A stretch of 58,550 bases of DNA from Rhynchosporium graminicola. Its lineage: Eukaryota > Ascomycota > Leotiomycetes > Helotiales > Ploettnerulaceae. Of the stretch, positions 1 through 11,900 are shown piece by piece. The notes beneath the pieces were generated by a model. The model saw only the letters and a list, made by a program, of their open reading frames with translations. It searched no databases and was not told where the DNA came from. A program made the translations under genes and the position numbers. How positions within the stretch are numbered: the first letter of the stretch is position 1; the number at the start of each line of letters is the position of its first letter. The stretch lies in assembly GCA_900074885.1 (NCBI GenBank), contig FJUW01000101.1, forward strand, positions 1 through 58,550, read 5' to 3'.

Positions 1-507
1 TATAGAGAAAGTATTTAAGGAGTTAGAGTTTATTAAAGTAGTAAGTTAAGATCTTAAATCCTTAGATACTAGTATAATACTAATATAATATAAGATTTAG
101 ATCTTTTAATAGTAGATTCGGCGAAGTCTAGGTTAATAGTATAAATAGCGTTAAAGTAGATAAAAGAGTTAAATAGTATTATATAGGAATTTGCGAAGAA
201 AGCTATATTTAAAGCTATAATATCTAATACTAAGGGGAAGAGGAATTTACTTTCTAGTTTAGAGATAGTATTAGATCTAGATACTCTCGGACTTTCTCTA
301 AAGAAGAAACCTCGTAGGATTAGCTATTATACTTAGTCTACTACTAGAGCTATATTAGTAGATTTAGGTAAGGAGTTAAATATAGTAGTTCTAGTTCTAG
401 ATATTCTAGAATTACTAAGAGCTCCGGAGAACTTAGGAGAGAAAGCTAGTAAAGTAGAAGTAGTTAAAGAAGTAGAGTTTTAGATACGGCGTTATTATAG
501 AGTATAA
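1..507 (+). pseudogene. Antisense frame of Gypsy A copy 1 (partial)
   Basis: This frame lies on the strand opposite to gag-pol and ends at a TAA at 505-507. From about 210 to 480 it is almost free of stops and reads lysine- and leucine-rich protein, including SLKKKPRRISYY. It is the C-terminal part of the same frame seen from its ATG in copy 2 (22993-23958, minus), where the related stretch reads SLKKKTRKISYY. The product is unknown. Most of the stops can be explained as RIP products of Gln or Trp codons. Confidence 0.6.
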
Positions 508-539
508 TCAGGGGATTATCCTTAGTAATAAATTCTAAT

Positions 540-3500
540 ACTAGTAATTATAATAGCTTATTATCCTCTAAGTAATTATAATTATCTATTCTATCTTCTT
601 AGGCCTTAATCTATTATTCTAGTTTCCGCGGAGATCTAGGTTTACTTAGGTTAATAATATAGAAATCTCTAAGCTTATATAAAGTACTTATTAGATCGGA
701 AGTATTATACTAAGTTAGGTCTAGGTTATAACTTAGCTAACTAACTTAATACTTCAGATTATCTCTTAGGAGCTATATAGCGAGTATATCTTATAACTCT
801 TACTCTTCTTAAGTAGCGATAACTTCCAGGGGTAAGTTTAGTAACTCTTAGCTTAGTAATAAGTTATCCGGGTCCTTAAAGAGTAATTCGGAGGCGAATA
901 TATTATAAATAGAAGATCCCGGGAGTAAATCTAGCTTATAGGAGTATCCGATCTTAGCTAAGACTTAGTATAGTCTTACTTAGAGACTAGATAGCTTCTT
1001 ACTTAGCTAGTAATTCTTAAGGTTCCTTATAGAGAGAAATACCTTATCTCTAACTTCCTAGTCGATACTATACTGTTTCGGGTCAGTTACGGCGCTTATC
1101 TTATACTAGGTAGCTAGTATATTAGCTTTTATAACCTCGATAGCGGATTTAGTATATTTAGCTAGAGATTTAGTATTAGTATAATTAAGCTTCTCTTATA
1201 GTATCGATCTAGTAAGTTACTTCTAGTCCTAGCTATTCTGTAGTAGTATATTATATTTAAGGGTATATAGCGCTATACCGATAGAGTCGTAAGGCAGGGT
1301 TACTTAAGCGCGGTCTATTATTAGTAGTAGTTCGCCCTAGTTACTCTAGTAGTAATTAATAAAAAGTCTAAAGCGTTAGTTAATATACTAGTTTATAATC
1401 TCTATTTATCTATCAGTTTACTAGTAGAAGGAGATAGAGAGCTTAACCTTAACTCTAATTATATAGTAAAACTCTTACTAGAAGGATAAGATTAGCTAAG
1501 CTCCTTAGTCGGATATAATTAACTTAAGGGTATATCCGAAATAGTATATCTATTAGATAAATAATATCGCTATCCTACGGGTATTAATATTATAATAGTA
1601 TAATATTAATATAGAGTCTTTACTTAGGCAGTTAATAAATAGTAATATCTTATTAAATCTTTAGTTATTAAGTAGGAAGTCCTTAAAATCTATAGCTAAG
1701 TGCTATATAAAGTAGCTAGGCACTAGTAATAAGTAGAGGAATCCTTACTATTTCGTCTGTTTCAGATAAGAGTACTAATAGGAGTAGTAATTATAAGTAT
1801 ACCGTTTTATATCCGATACGAGTCCTTTCTAGTAGTAATAAGTAGAAATTATTTCAGTAGTCTTACGAGTATTTAGATAAGTAGAGGAAACTTGATTATA
1901 AACTTCGCTAATTAAATAAGTATATAGTAAAGTATAGTATTATATATATAGATAACTATTATAAAGTAGTAAACTATCGTTAATAGTATAGCTATCTCCT
2001 AATATATTCCGTTTATTAGAGAACGATTCTTAGTTAAATTAGTATAGTTTCTCGATCAAATTAAAGGAGTTATATATAGGTTCCGGTAGCGTATTAGTCT
2101 TTAGCGATATTAGGTATATATAACTAATTTAATCGATATAATACTTAGCTAGTTCCGCGTTAATCCTAAAGTATAAGAAATCTAGAAATAATAAAACACG
2201 AGATCTATTATCATATTTCTATTATTCATATATCATTAGATCTTATTCCTTATAGCTAAGGATATTAGCTTTAGCGTTATCTTTACTAAGAATATATATA
2301 ATTTGAAAGTTGAATTCAGAAAGGAATTCTATCTATCTAGCTTACTTACTAGTTAGGACCTTAGTAGTTATAAAGTACTTTAAAGATCGATAGTCTATAT
2401 ATACACCGGTATAGCGTTATAGAGATATAAGTTCCGGTCTCTATTTCCGGAAAGACTTAATAATAGTATATAGCTTCTTATTATAGATCTTCTAGTTTAG
2501 TTCATATCTATTAAGAATATAAGAGTAAAATCTAATTAGATACTACTAGTTATCTTTATATAATTAGGAGATAACTCTAGCTATTATACTATTAGAAGTA
2601 TTAGTTTCTAGTTTAGTCTATAATTCAGGGTCGAAATAATATAGTTTCTATACTAATAGTAGCTATTAATATAAATCGTCGAAGGACTTCTTATAATCGT
2701 TAGTAAAATTCTATAGTACTATAGGCCGAGTAAGTACTAAGAGAGGTTTAGTAATAAAGCCGAAATTCCGAATAAATTAATAATAGAACTTATAGAATCC
2801 TAGGAAGGATTTTATAGCTATTACTATTTCGGAGTACTTCTAGTTTACTAATAATACTACTTTCTCAGGATCTAGCTCGATTCCGTTAGTAGTAACGATA
2901 TATCTAAGGTATTTAGTCTAAGTAATATAGAATTCGCTTTTCTTAATATCTACTTAGAGTCTAGTATTTATTAAGCGTTATAGTACTAATTTAACGTATT
3001 CCTTATATTCTTAGAGCGTTTCTAAGTATATAAGAATATTATCTAAGTAAGCTATATAGAAGTTATCTAAGTAGTCTAGTAATATATTATTTATATATTA
3101 CTAGTATATACTACGTCTATTATAGAGCCTAAAAGGTAATACTTTATATTTATAGGATCCGAATCGGGTTCGGAAAGTAGTATACTCCTCGGATTCAGGG
3201 TCTATATAGATATAATTAAATACTACTCAGATATCTAGTTTAGTAAAGATTACTACTTTAGATATATAAGTTAAGAGCTTATCGATCCTAAGTATTAGGT
3301 AGGAATCCTTTCGAGTAATCGTATTAAGCTTATAATAATCGATATAAAAGCGTAATCCTCTATCGGCTTTCTTAATAAATAATATAAGTAATATAAAAGG
3401 ACTTTAGCTAGATTCGATAAATCCTTTATCTAGGTTCTCTATAAGGTACTCCTTAGTTACTTATAGTTCGTCTATAGATTACTAATATAGAAGCTAATAT

Positions 3501-6200
3501 ATATTAAGTAAAAGTTCTTCTAGAATAATTTTATAATCGTATAAGTAATAAAGCGGAAGAATATTAGAATCCCGCTTAGAAAAGGCTTCCTTAAGAGTAT
3601 AATATTATTCCGATAGCTTTTTAGCTATAAGTTATTTAGTATTAGGATCCTTAGGAGAGTCGCTATTTAGATAGTCTTATAAGAGGCAGTTTATCTTATA
3701 GATACTAATAAAGAATAATTCAGAACTTTTACGTTTTATATTAAAGTAAAAAGCTATAGTATTAATTTAGTAAATCGGAACTAGTTTCTAGATCCTTAGA
3801 AGTTAAGAGAAGCACTTATAGTAAGGTTTCGGCGCAGGTACCTTTCTCGATAAATTCGGAGCAGGAAAGGGTTCGGATTCCTTAGCGATAAGCGGAAATA
3901 AGTTAAATAATAAGGATAATACGTTAATATACCGTATTACTACTATTTAGTATAATCGCTATTAGTTTAGCTAGTTTATAGCTAAGTCACGCGCGTTAGT
4001 ATCGATTTAATAAGATCGATTAATACTAGGTTTACGAGGCAGTAGAGTTATAATTATCTCCTTATTATATTAGAGAATAGCTAGATAGCGTTCTAGCTAT
4101 AGTAGCTTATAGTAGAGTGTATCTAGCTTAACCTGAAATCGTCGTATCTATTTAATACTAATAATTATATCTTATTATTCTAAATCGAGGAGAATAAAAA
4201 GGTAATTATAAATACGCTTACTATTAATAGAAAAGTATAAACGTATAAAATAGGTAATATAGGTTCTAATAGACTATTAGAACCTACGTATTAAAATAGA
4301 ATAAAGTAGTAGCTCGATTTTAATACTAAGGGCCCTCGATAGTCGTCTGATAAGAGTGCGATTAATAAACAGATAACCGTTCGCTCCGGTATCGATTAAG
4401 CTACTTATAGAGACTCCTAGCTCGTTTATACTAACTATAGTCGGGTATATGAATTACTTACTTCCTATTAAAGAGTTAAGGTCCAGATTAAAGAGATTAT
4501 ACTTATATAGACCTAGGAAGGAGTTTTTACTTAAGCTTTATTATTTCCCTCTAGTATTAGTACAGATTCGGAGGGTACGTCTTCTACTACTTCCTTAGCT
4601 ACTTTCTCCTCTTCCGGAAATTCGTTAATTAATTAAACTTTAGGCAAGTTAGAGTAGTTTAGCTTAATATAATCGAGCTATCTATAACTATAACACTTAA
4701 GGGGTTCTCCGGTCGAGGTAGTAAGGCGTTTTAGCGCAGAGGGAGTACTAGCCTATACCGGGGTAGAAGTATATACGTATAGTATAGGAGTAGTTTATCG
4801 AGGAGCTAAACTTAAGGACTAGTAAGAGATAGAACTAATAGTAGTCGTAGTAGTAATAGTAGGCTTATAGTACTATACTTAGGCAGTAGCTTTCTTAGGA
4901 TAGGTACGTTCTAAGTTATAGTAACACTTAGTATTAAAAGAAAGTAAGGATCTAACTATAGAAGTGTAATCCTTATTCTATATTAATTTAATAATAAGAG
5001 TTAAAGCGCGTAAGGATAGTATAATCTTATCCTATATATAGAAGAACTACTCCTTCTTTTTAACCTTACCTTAGATAATAGCGCTTTAAAATCGACTACG
5101 AAACTCAGCGAAAGTCTCGTGTATATAACTAAGTTATTATATTTCTAAGCGGTAGAAAGCGTTATAGTAGTTATCTTCCTCTAAACTAGTAAGAAAGTTC
5201 TCCTCTAATAAGGAGATTATTTTATTACTAGTTTTAAACTTATTAGTAAAGTACTAAGGCGTAAGATACTCTTTAGCTAATCTAGTAATTAGCCCCTATA
5301 TAAGAATACGCCGGGAGAAGTCCGTAGGGTAGTAGTCGGCGTTTATAGCTAGCCGGTCTCGTATCGATACTCTCTATTAGAGGAAGGTAAGGTCCGATCT
5401 ATTATCTAGGGGTAAGATCTTCTTAGTAAGATAAGACTTCCTAGGGCGTAACTCTACTGATTCGGCGCTAGGAGAAGGAGATAGTTTATTAGGAATAATA
5501 CTTTCTCTCTCGGTATTACGTATTAGAATAGAGTTTATTAGCTTATTAAACTCTAGAATACGCAGAGATTATAGTATTAGTTCTAGTAGGAGAGTCGAAG
5601 ACAAGTAAGGGACTCCTATAAGGAACTTATCTTATATAGAGATTAGTTTATCTATAGTATCTTCTAGAGAGTTATTCTTTTCCTTCTAGTCTGCTAATTA
5701 TTATAAGAGGGAATAGATCAGGTTCAAGTCACCTATAGTAGTAGGAGTACTTAGCGATTATACTTCTAGTGAATTTCGCTTTTATTTTCCTTTCCTTCTT
5801 AGTTAGTACTTCCTTAATAAGGTATTAACGTTCTCTAGGGCAAGAGACGTTTAAAGTAAGGAAGAGTATAATAAATTAAGTTCGAAGGTAAAGCAGGGGG
5901 GATCGCGTTAGGTTCCTCTAGAACTAGAGGGGTTTCTAGTTTATTAGTTAGGAGCTATAATAGTAGCTTAAAAAGAGGTATATTAGGGCTATTTCAGTAG
6001 TAATACGTAGAGGTTAAAGTTCCGGGGTATTTATTATACCTTCTTCAAAATCTGTCTATAATTCCTTTATATTAAGAGAGTTATTAAAAGAGCGTTAGCG
6101 AAGACCTCCTCTATTATACTATTTATAATAAGCTAAATTAAACCCTAATTTATAGTTATCCGAGAGATCTCTAGTATCTCGGCTATATACGAGTAGTTAT
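540..6200 (-). pseudogene. Broken gag-pol of Gypsy A copy 1
   Basis: This encoded the structural protein plus protease, reverse transcriptase, RNase H and integrase of a Ty3/Gypsy element. The aspartic protease motif D-T-G-A is intact at 4382-4393 (LIDTGANGYL). The RT active site reads Y-L-D-N at 3038-3049, where the family has YLDD. Protease and RT motifs are 1344 bases apart and so in the same frame, which supports one gag-pol frame. Integrase follows towards 0.6-1.6 kb by alignment with copy 2. The gag part (about 4.4-6.2 kb) is assigned by position only; I could not find a convincing zinc knuckle there. Dense RIP-type stops make it non-functional. Confidence 0.8.
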
Positions 6201-6268
6201 CGAATAACTAACTTAATAGTAAGATATTATAATAAGCTATCTCCGGCTATCTTAATCTTTTTATTTAA

Positions 6269-6536
6269 TATAACGATATAAGACTTAAAGTAGTATATAA
6301 GTAAGAATAAATAAGTAAAGAGGCTAAGAGCGATCTTATATAGTCTACTATAAAGGAAACAAAAAGATAAGGAAGGAAGAAGAAGAGAGATAAAGTATAA
6401 GGCACCTTATATATATATACTAGTACTAGTCCGATACTATACCGGGTCAGATACTAGTTCTGCCGGGATACCTATGAACTTGGGCCCTGTTATCTATCCT
6501 TCTTCTCATATGATATTCAGGTGAGCTATCGTCATA
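6269..6536 (-). repeat. 5' LTR of Gypsy A copy 1 (268 bp)
   Basis: On the plus strand it runs from TATAACGATATAAG (mutated form of TGTAACGACACAAG) to GAGCTATCGTCATA. A near-identical 269-base LTR is at 8202-8470 and another at about 24475-24739. The inferred LTR ends form an inverted repeat, TGTGACGACA and TGTCGTTACA. The inner flank at 6250-6268 carries leader sequence also found beside the LTR of element D. Confidence 0.85.
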
Positions 6537-7036
6537 ATTAGCTGATTTCACTAAGTGAATTACTACTATATGAAAATTAAAGGTAGAAATCAGCTAAAGG
6601 TCAGAATAATAGAATAATAAGTAATTAATTTAACTTGCTTTACTTACTTAAAGAGAGCTAACTATAGGAGAGATTCTAGCTACTTATATAGCTATATGAG
6701 CTCTCTAGAATATGCTATACTACGTAATACAGAACTCTATAGAAGAAGACACGTATACCGTAGAATCATACTATGTCAATAGTATATTAGTAGAAACCTC
6801 TAGAAGTACGATATACGTACTAGAGAGTAGCAGAACTCTATCGAGAACCTTTATAGTAACTCTAATAGAGTATATAGGGTACAAGCTATTGACAAGGTAC
6901 AGGGTATAGGTGCCAGGTATAACAAGGTATATAGGTAAGGTACTGAACTAGGTACTAAGATTATATACTAATAAGGTACAGGGTATATATACTAATACAG
7001 GTAAAACTGGCTAAAGTACTAGTTATAAATCTAATA
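6537..7036 (-). repeat. LTR-like fragment F, copy 1
   Basis: From about 6815 to 7036 this is a mutated reverse-complement copy of 56438-56653. It has many short GGTAC/TACAGG motifs in both places and ends in AATCTAATA, the mutated form of AATCCAACA. The TGTTGG...CAACA type of end is typical of Copia LTRs, so F is probably a Copia-type LTR. The left part (6537-6815) has no recognised match. A 65-codon open frame at 6712-6909 (plus) overlaps the repeat and is probably chance. No gene is recognised here. Confidence 0.6.
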
Positions 7037-8063
7037 CTAGATACTCTCGGACCTTCTCTAAAGAAGAAAGCCTATAGGATTAGCTACCGATTAAATTAAA
7101 GGAGTTATATACGGGTTCTGATAGCGTATTAATCCCTAGCGATATTAAGTATATATAACTAATTTAATTAATATAATATTTAGCTAATTCCGCGTTAATC
7201 CTAAGTTTTAAGTAATCTAGAAGTAATAAAACCCGAGATCTACTATCTTATTTCTACTATTCCTATATCTTTAGGTCTTATTCCTTATAGCTAAGGATAT
7301 TAGCTTTAGTATTATCTTTACTAAGAGTATATATAATTTAAAAATTAAATTCGGATAAGAATTCTATCTATCTAGCTTACTTATTAGTTAGAACCTTAAT
7401 AGTTATAAAGTATTCTAAGGATCGATAGTCTATATATATACTAATATAGTATTATAGCGATATGAGTTTAGGTCTCTATTTCCGGAAAGACTTAATAATA
7501 GTATATATTTTCTTATTATAGATCTCTTAGTTTAGTTCGTATCTATTAAGAATATAAGAGTAGAATCTAATTAGATACTACTAATTATCTTTATATATTT
7601 AGGAGATAACTCTTGCTATTATACTATCGAAGGTATTAGTTTCTAGTTTAGTTTATAATTCTAAGTCGAAATAGTATAGTTCCTATACTAATAGTAGCTA
7701 TTAATATAACTCGTCGAAGGATTTCTTATAATCGTTAGTAAAATTCTATAGTATTATAAGTCAGGTAAGTATTAAGAGAGGTTTAGCGATAAGGCCGAAA
7801 TTCTATATTAATTAATAGTAGAAACTATAGAATCCTAGGAAGGATTCTATAGCTATTACTATTTTACTAAGGGGGTTATTAAAGGAGTATTAGCGAAGAC
7901 CTCCTCTATTATACTATTTGCGATAAGCTGAATTAAACCCTGATTTATAGCTACCTGAGAGATCTCTAGTATCTCGGCTATATACGAGTAGTTATCGAAT
8001 AACTAACTTAGTAGTAAGAAATTATAATAGGCTATCTCCGGCTATCTTAATCTTTTTGTTTGA

Positions 8064-8201
8064 TATAACGATATAAGCTTAAAAGCGGTATATAAGTAAA
8101 GATAAAACAAGTAGGGAGACTAAGAGCGATCTTATATAGTCTACTACTAAGGAAATAAGAAGATAAGGAAAAGGAAGAGAAGAGATATAGAGTGCGAAGC
8201 C
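8064..8201 (-). repeat. Partial LTR of family A (first of a tandem pair)
   Basis: It begins TATAACGATATAAG like the LTR at 6269 and follows it for about 138 bases, then stops where a second full LTR starts at 8202. Such LTR-LTR tandem junctions arise by recombination or by insertion beside an existing LTR. Confidence 0.7.
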
Positions 8202-8470
8202 TATAATGACATAAGACTTAAGGTAGTATAAGAGTAAAGATAAAACAAGTATAGAGGCTAAGAGCGATCTTATATAGTCTACTACTAAGGAAATAAAAAG
8301 ATAAGGAAGGAAGAAGAAGAGAGCTAGAGTATAAAGTATCTTATATATATATGCCGGTACTAGTCCGATACTATACTGAGTCGGATACTAGTTATACCGG
8401 GATGCCTGTGAACTTAGGCCCTGGTATTTATCCTTCTCCTCATGTGACATTCAGGTAAGCTGTCGTCATA
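8202..8470 (-). repeat. LTR of family A (269 bp)
   Basis: It starts TATAATGACATAAG and ends CAGGTAAGCTGTCGTCATA, matching the 268-base LTR at 6269-6536 along its length. It is less mutated than that copy, with intact CATGTGACATTCAGG near the end, and so gives a better picture of the unmutated LTR. Confidence 0.8.
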
Positions 8471-8597
8471 CTAGTGGCAGTAGTACCGTGTCCTCTCCTT
8501 TTCTATTAAGGAAGAATTCTCCTCCGCTCTTCAGCTAATTCTTCCTATTAATTAAAGATACTATTTATACTATACACTTTACACTCGCCCTGTGATA
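8471..8597 (+). repeat. Truncated 5' LTR of element C
   Basis: These 127 bases match positions 68-194 of the 3' LTR at 19263-19456 (CTAGTGGCAGTAGTACC against CTAGTAGTAGTAGTACT) and end CGCCCTGTGATA. The first 67 bases are missing where the A-derivative LTR abuts. It still contains CA and TG and is less mutated than the 3' copy. Confidence 0.8.
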
Positions 8598-8702
8598 TTA
8601 GAATTAGCTCGTAAAATAAGGTAAAGTAAAGTAAAGTAAAGGATTAATATTAAGAGTCTCGTAACTAATTAAAATTTTTAAATAGATTTATAATATACCT
8701 AA

Positions 8703-8884
8703 TGTAATGGGTCTGTGCGCCTAGTGCCTCCTACTCCTGTATTTCAGAATTAGAGAGGAAGGAAGAACCTTCTCTCCTTAGTAATTAGTTTCTGTATTAA
8801 CTAGATTATTACTAGCGAACCTCTAGCGACTATTCTACTATTCTATTATGCCTATTTACCTTAGCGTACTAAGTGATTATTATA
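8703..8884 (+). repeat. 5' LTR of chromovirus G (182 bp)
   Basis: It starts TGTAATGGGTCTGTGCGCC and ends AAGTGATTATTATA. It pairs with 15824-16005 at exactly the same length and is preceded by CCTAA. Related LTRs are found at 30840-31020 and, as a partial start, at 15359-15389. Confidence 0.95.
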
Positions 8885-8924
8885 TTCTAATTACTTTTAC
8901 TTAACGTTAGCCTAAATAGTTATA

Positions 8925-11900
8925 ATAGCTTAAAGCGGAGAATCCTCTACTACGTTAACCCGACTTATACTCTAAGACGACTCTATCAGGGCCTAGATAA
9001 TACCTAGCGATACACTAGTAGACGACTTTTTAGTTCTATAAGAGAAACTCCGATCGCTAAAGAAACGGAACGATATCCTAGATAACCTTATAGTTAAGTG
9101 CCGACGAATATTCAGCGAAGACCTTACTTAATACCCTCCGGAAGCTACTATAAGAGCACGATTCTACTAAGCTTATATATCCGAAGACTTTACCCTAAGT
9201 ATAGAGAGAGATACTAGTCGATTAATAGCTCCTAAAGAATCGCTAATTCCTTGCCGGGATAAAAGTAAATATATAATTCTACTGGAATACGAGGGCAGGA
9301 GCTAAAGAGAGCTTACTAAATACTTATAAGCTTATAACCGAGTCTTCGACTATAATACTAAAGGGTACTTAACTAATCTCGTTAAGATTAAATAAGTAGT
9401 AATATTACTCCGTAAGGAACCGGCGAACGCCTAGGAAAGGTTTAGGAAGTATACTCTAGATACCCTTTATAAGATAACCTAGGAAAGTTATAAAGAGTTC
9501 CTAGCGAATCTCTAGCTACTTCTTATCTTATGAAGGGTAGCTAACTTATAGGCCTACGAGAACGCTCGCTAAAGGCTAAGTTAACTAATTAGGGAGTTCG
9601 TAAATTACTTTAAAGAAAAAGAAGAATAACTCGAACCTTTTACTAAGCGCTAATTACGAGATATCTTATTTAATAAGATCCGCCCGGAGATTCGCTAGAA
9701 AATCGTTAAGAATAGCTAAGCTAATAGACTTCAGACCTGAGACTAAGTTATTTCTACTATTACTCTTTAAGAGACCTATACCCTATCTAGAGGTACTAAT
9801 AGTAATAAAAGATAGAGGGAACTTAAAGAGTAGAAATATAAGGAGTTAAACGCGAAGAAAGATAACTCGTATAAGTACTAGCGAAGAACTAATAATCGAT
9901 AAGATAAGAGCTAATAAAGATAAGAAGAAAGGAAAGATCTAAATAATATCCTTATTAAAGATCAGCTGATAAGACGAGATATCTCTAAGGTTTAGTACTA
10001 CTCTTATAATAAATATAGATATATCTCTCCGAACTATCTAAAATCAAATACTAGCGATACTAAAGATAAACGCTAAAGAAAGCTATAACTCGTAGTATTT
10101 TCTATATCCGGACCGGGTTTACTAGATAATAAGATAGAAATCTAAATAAAGATTCTATCTTAAGGTAAGTAGAAATCGATAACTGCCCTTATTAATAATA
10201 GAGTAGAAAATAACTTTATATTAAGATTAGTTACTAAAGAATACGAGCTTGAACTTACTAGTAAAGGACTAAGGACTTTCTAGATACTTTCACGGAATAA
10301 AGGTATTATCTTCGGTACTATAGTCGCCTAAGTAGAGATAGCCGATTCGATTAGATAGACTAGAGTTAATACTCTTTAGCTAAGAGTTATTAATATACTA
10401 GGTATAGACCTGATATTAGGGTAGCTATAATTAGAGGATATAGATCCTTAGATAAGCTTTAAGAATAAGCAGTAGAGGTTCCCTTATAATTTGAAGGACT
10501 CTGATAACCTTAATATTATAGTACCTCGAGCTTTTATGACTCTTATTAATAAATAGAAATCTCCTATATACGCTATAATACCTAACTTACGTACGATACG
10601 CCAGATAGATACCGGCGATACGCCTACTATTCCCTCCGCATATAGTGACTTTAAGGACGTATTCTCTAAGGAGAAAGGAAGCGAGCTACCCTTATTAGAG
10701 GGCTATTAACACGCTATCGAGTTAGAACTAAGATTAAAGATATCTTATTCTCTAATCTATAACCTCTCCGAGAAGGAACTAGAGGTTCTCCGGGAATACC
10801 TCGACTTATTAGAAGCGAAAGGTTAGATAAGGAAGAGTAAGAGTCCTATAAGTGCACTTATTCTTTTTATACTTAAGAAAGATAGTAGCCTTCGATTATA
10901 TATTAATTACCGGGCTCTAAATAAAATTACGATTAAGGATTAGTACTCTCTACTATTAATTAGCGAAACGCTAGATAAGCTCCGGGATATTAGAGTATTT
11001 ACTAAACTGGACTTATAAAACGCTTATTACTATATCCGAATTCGCTAGGGTAATAAATAGAAGACTGTATTTCGTACCTGATATAGGTATTACGAGTATT
11101 AAGTTATGCTATTTAGACTATTAAACGCACTAGCGACTTTCCAGGTATTTATTAATAATACGCTAGCGGGCCTTATCGATATTACTTATATTATATATCT
11201 TAATAATATCCTAATCTATTCTGCCGACTTTTTATAATATAAATAATATATCTGCTAAGTACTCGAGAGACTTCGATATATAAACCTCTTTATTAAGTTA
11301 TTAAAGTACTCTTTTAATACTAAAAGTATAGAGTTTCTAGGATATATTATCTCCTTAGCTAGCGTTTTAATAGATATAAGCCGGATAGATACTATTAGGG
11401 AATAGCTAGAGCTTAAAAGTGTTAGAGATATATAAGTCTTTATTAGTTTTATAAACTTCTACTAGCGATTTATCGTAAGATTCTTAGCGATTACCTAACC
11501 TCTGATAAGTTTAATAGGTAATAAGAAGAAAAGGTAACTTGCCTCTGCTTTTAGATAGAGTACTATAGAAAGGGAGGCTTTTAACGCGTTAAAAGATACG
11601 TTTACTATAGTACCTTTTCTTATGCACTTCGATCTACTAAAGCTAAGAAAGCTAGAGACTAACGCTTCTAGGTTTACTATTACGGGAATTCTCTCCTAGC
11701 CTAGAGAGTGGCCGGCGAAAGAAGGGGAAAAGGCCGTCTAGCACTCTATCGTGTTCTTTAGTAAAAAGCTAGAACCTACCGAGTTAAATTATAAAGTATA
11801 TAACTAAGAACTCCTTATAATTATTAAGTGTTTTATATACTAGAGGTATTACCTTAAAGGTAGTATAGCTCTAGTTAAGGTATTAATAGACTATAGTAAC

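Larger units (their letters stand above)
1..6536 (-). mobile_element. Gypsy LTR retrotransposon family A, copy 1 (3' end outside window)
   Basis: The element reads right to left. Its 5' LTR is at 6269-6536, gag and protease follow near 6.2-4.3 kb, then reverse transcriptase near 3.0 kb and integrase towards 0.6 kb. An antisense frame occupies 1-507, and the 3' LTR lies beyond the left edge. The whole body matches the reverse complement of 19457-23500 (family A copy 2), for example 2160-2290 against 21200-21360. CpA and TpG are nearly absent and in-frame TAG/TAA are dense, as expected from RIP. Family membership (Ty3/Gypsy) follows from the protease-RT-integrase order and the motifs listed for its genes. 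Confidence 0.9.
7037..8470 (-). mobile_element. Internally deleted derivative of Gypsy A
   Basis: Three separate parts of family A are joined: 7037-7083 matches 278-330, 7088-7862 matches about 2054-2835 (RT/RNase H region), and 7870-8063 matches about 6075-6268 (leader and start of gag). A partial and then a full LTR follow (8064-8201 and 8202-8470). Most of pol and gag is missing. It ends directly against the truncated 5' LTR of element C at 8471, so the boundary is a rearrangement rather than a simple insertion. Confidence 0.8.

Noticed and set aside
4860..4930. Possible zinc knuckle in gag of Gypsy A copy 1
   Set aside because: The spacing does not fit CX2CX4HX4C even allowing RIP changes, and the frame does not match that of the protease.
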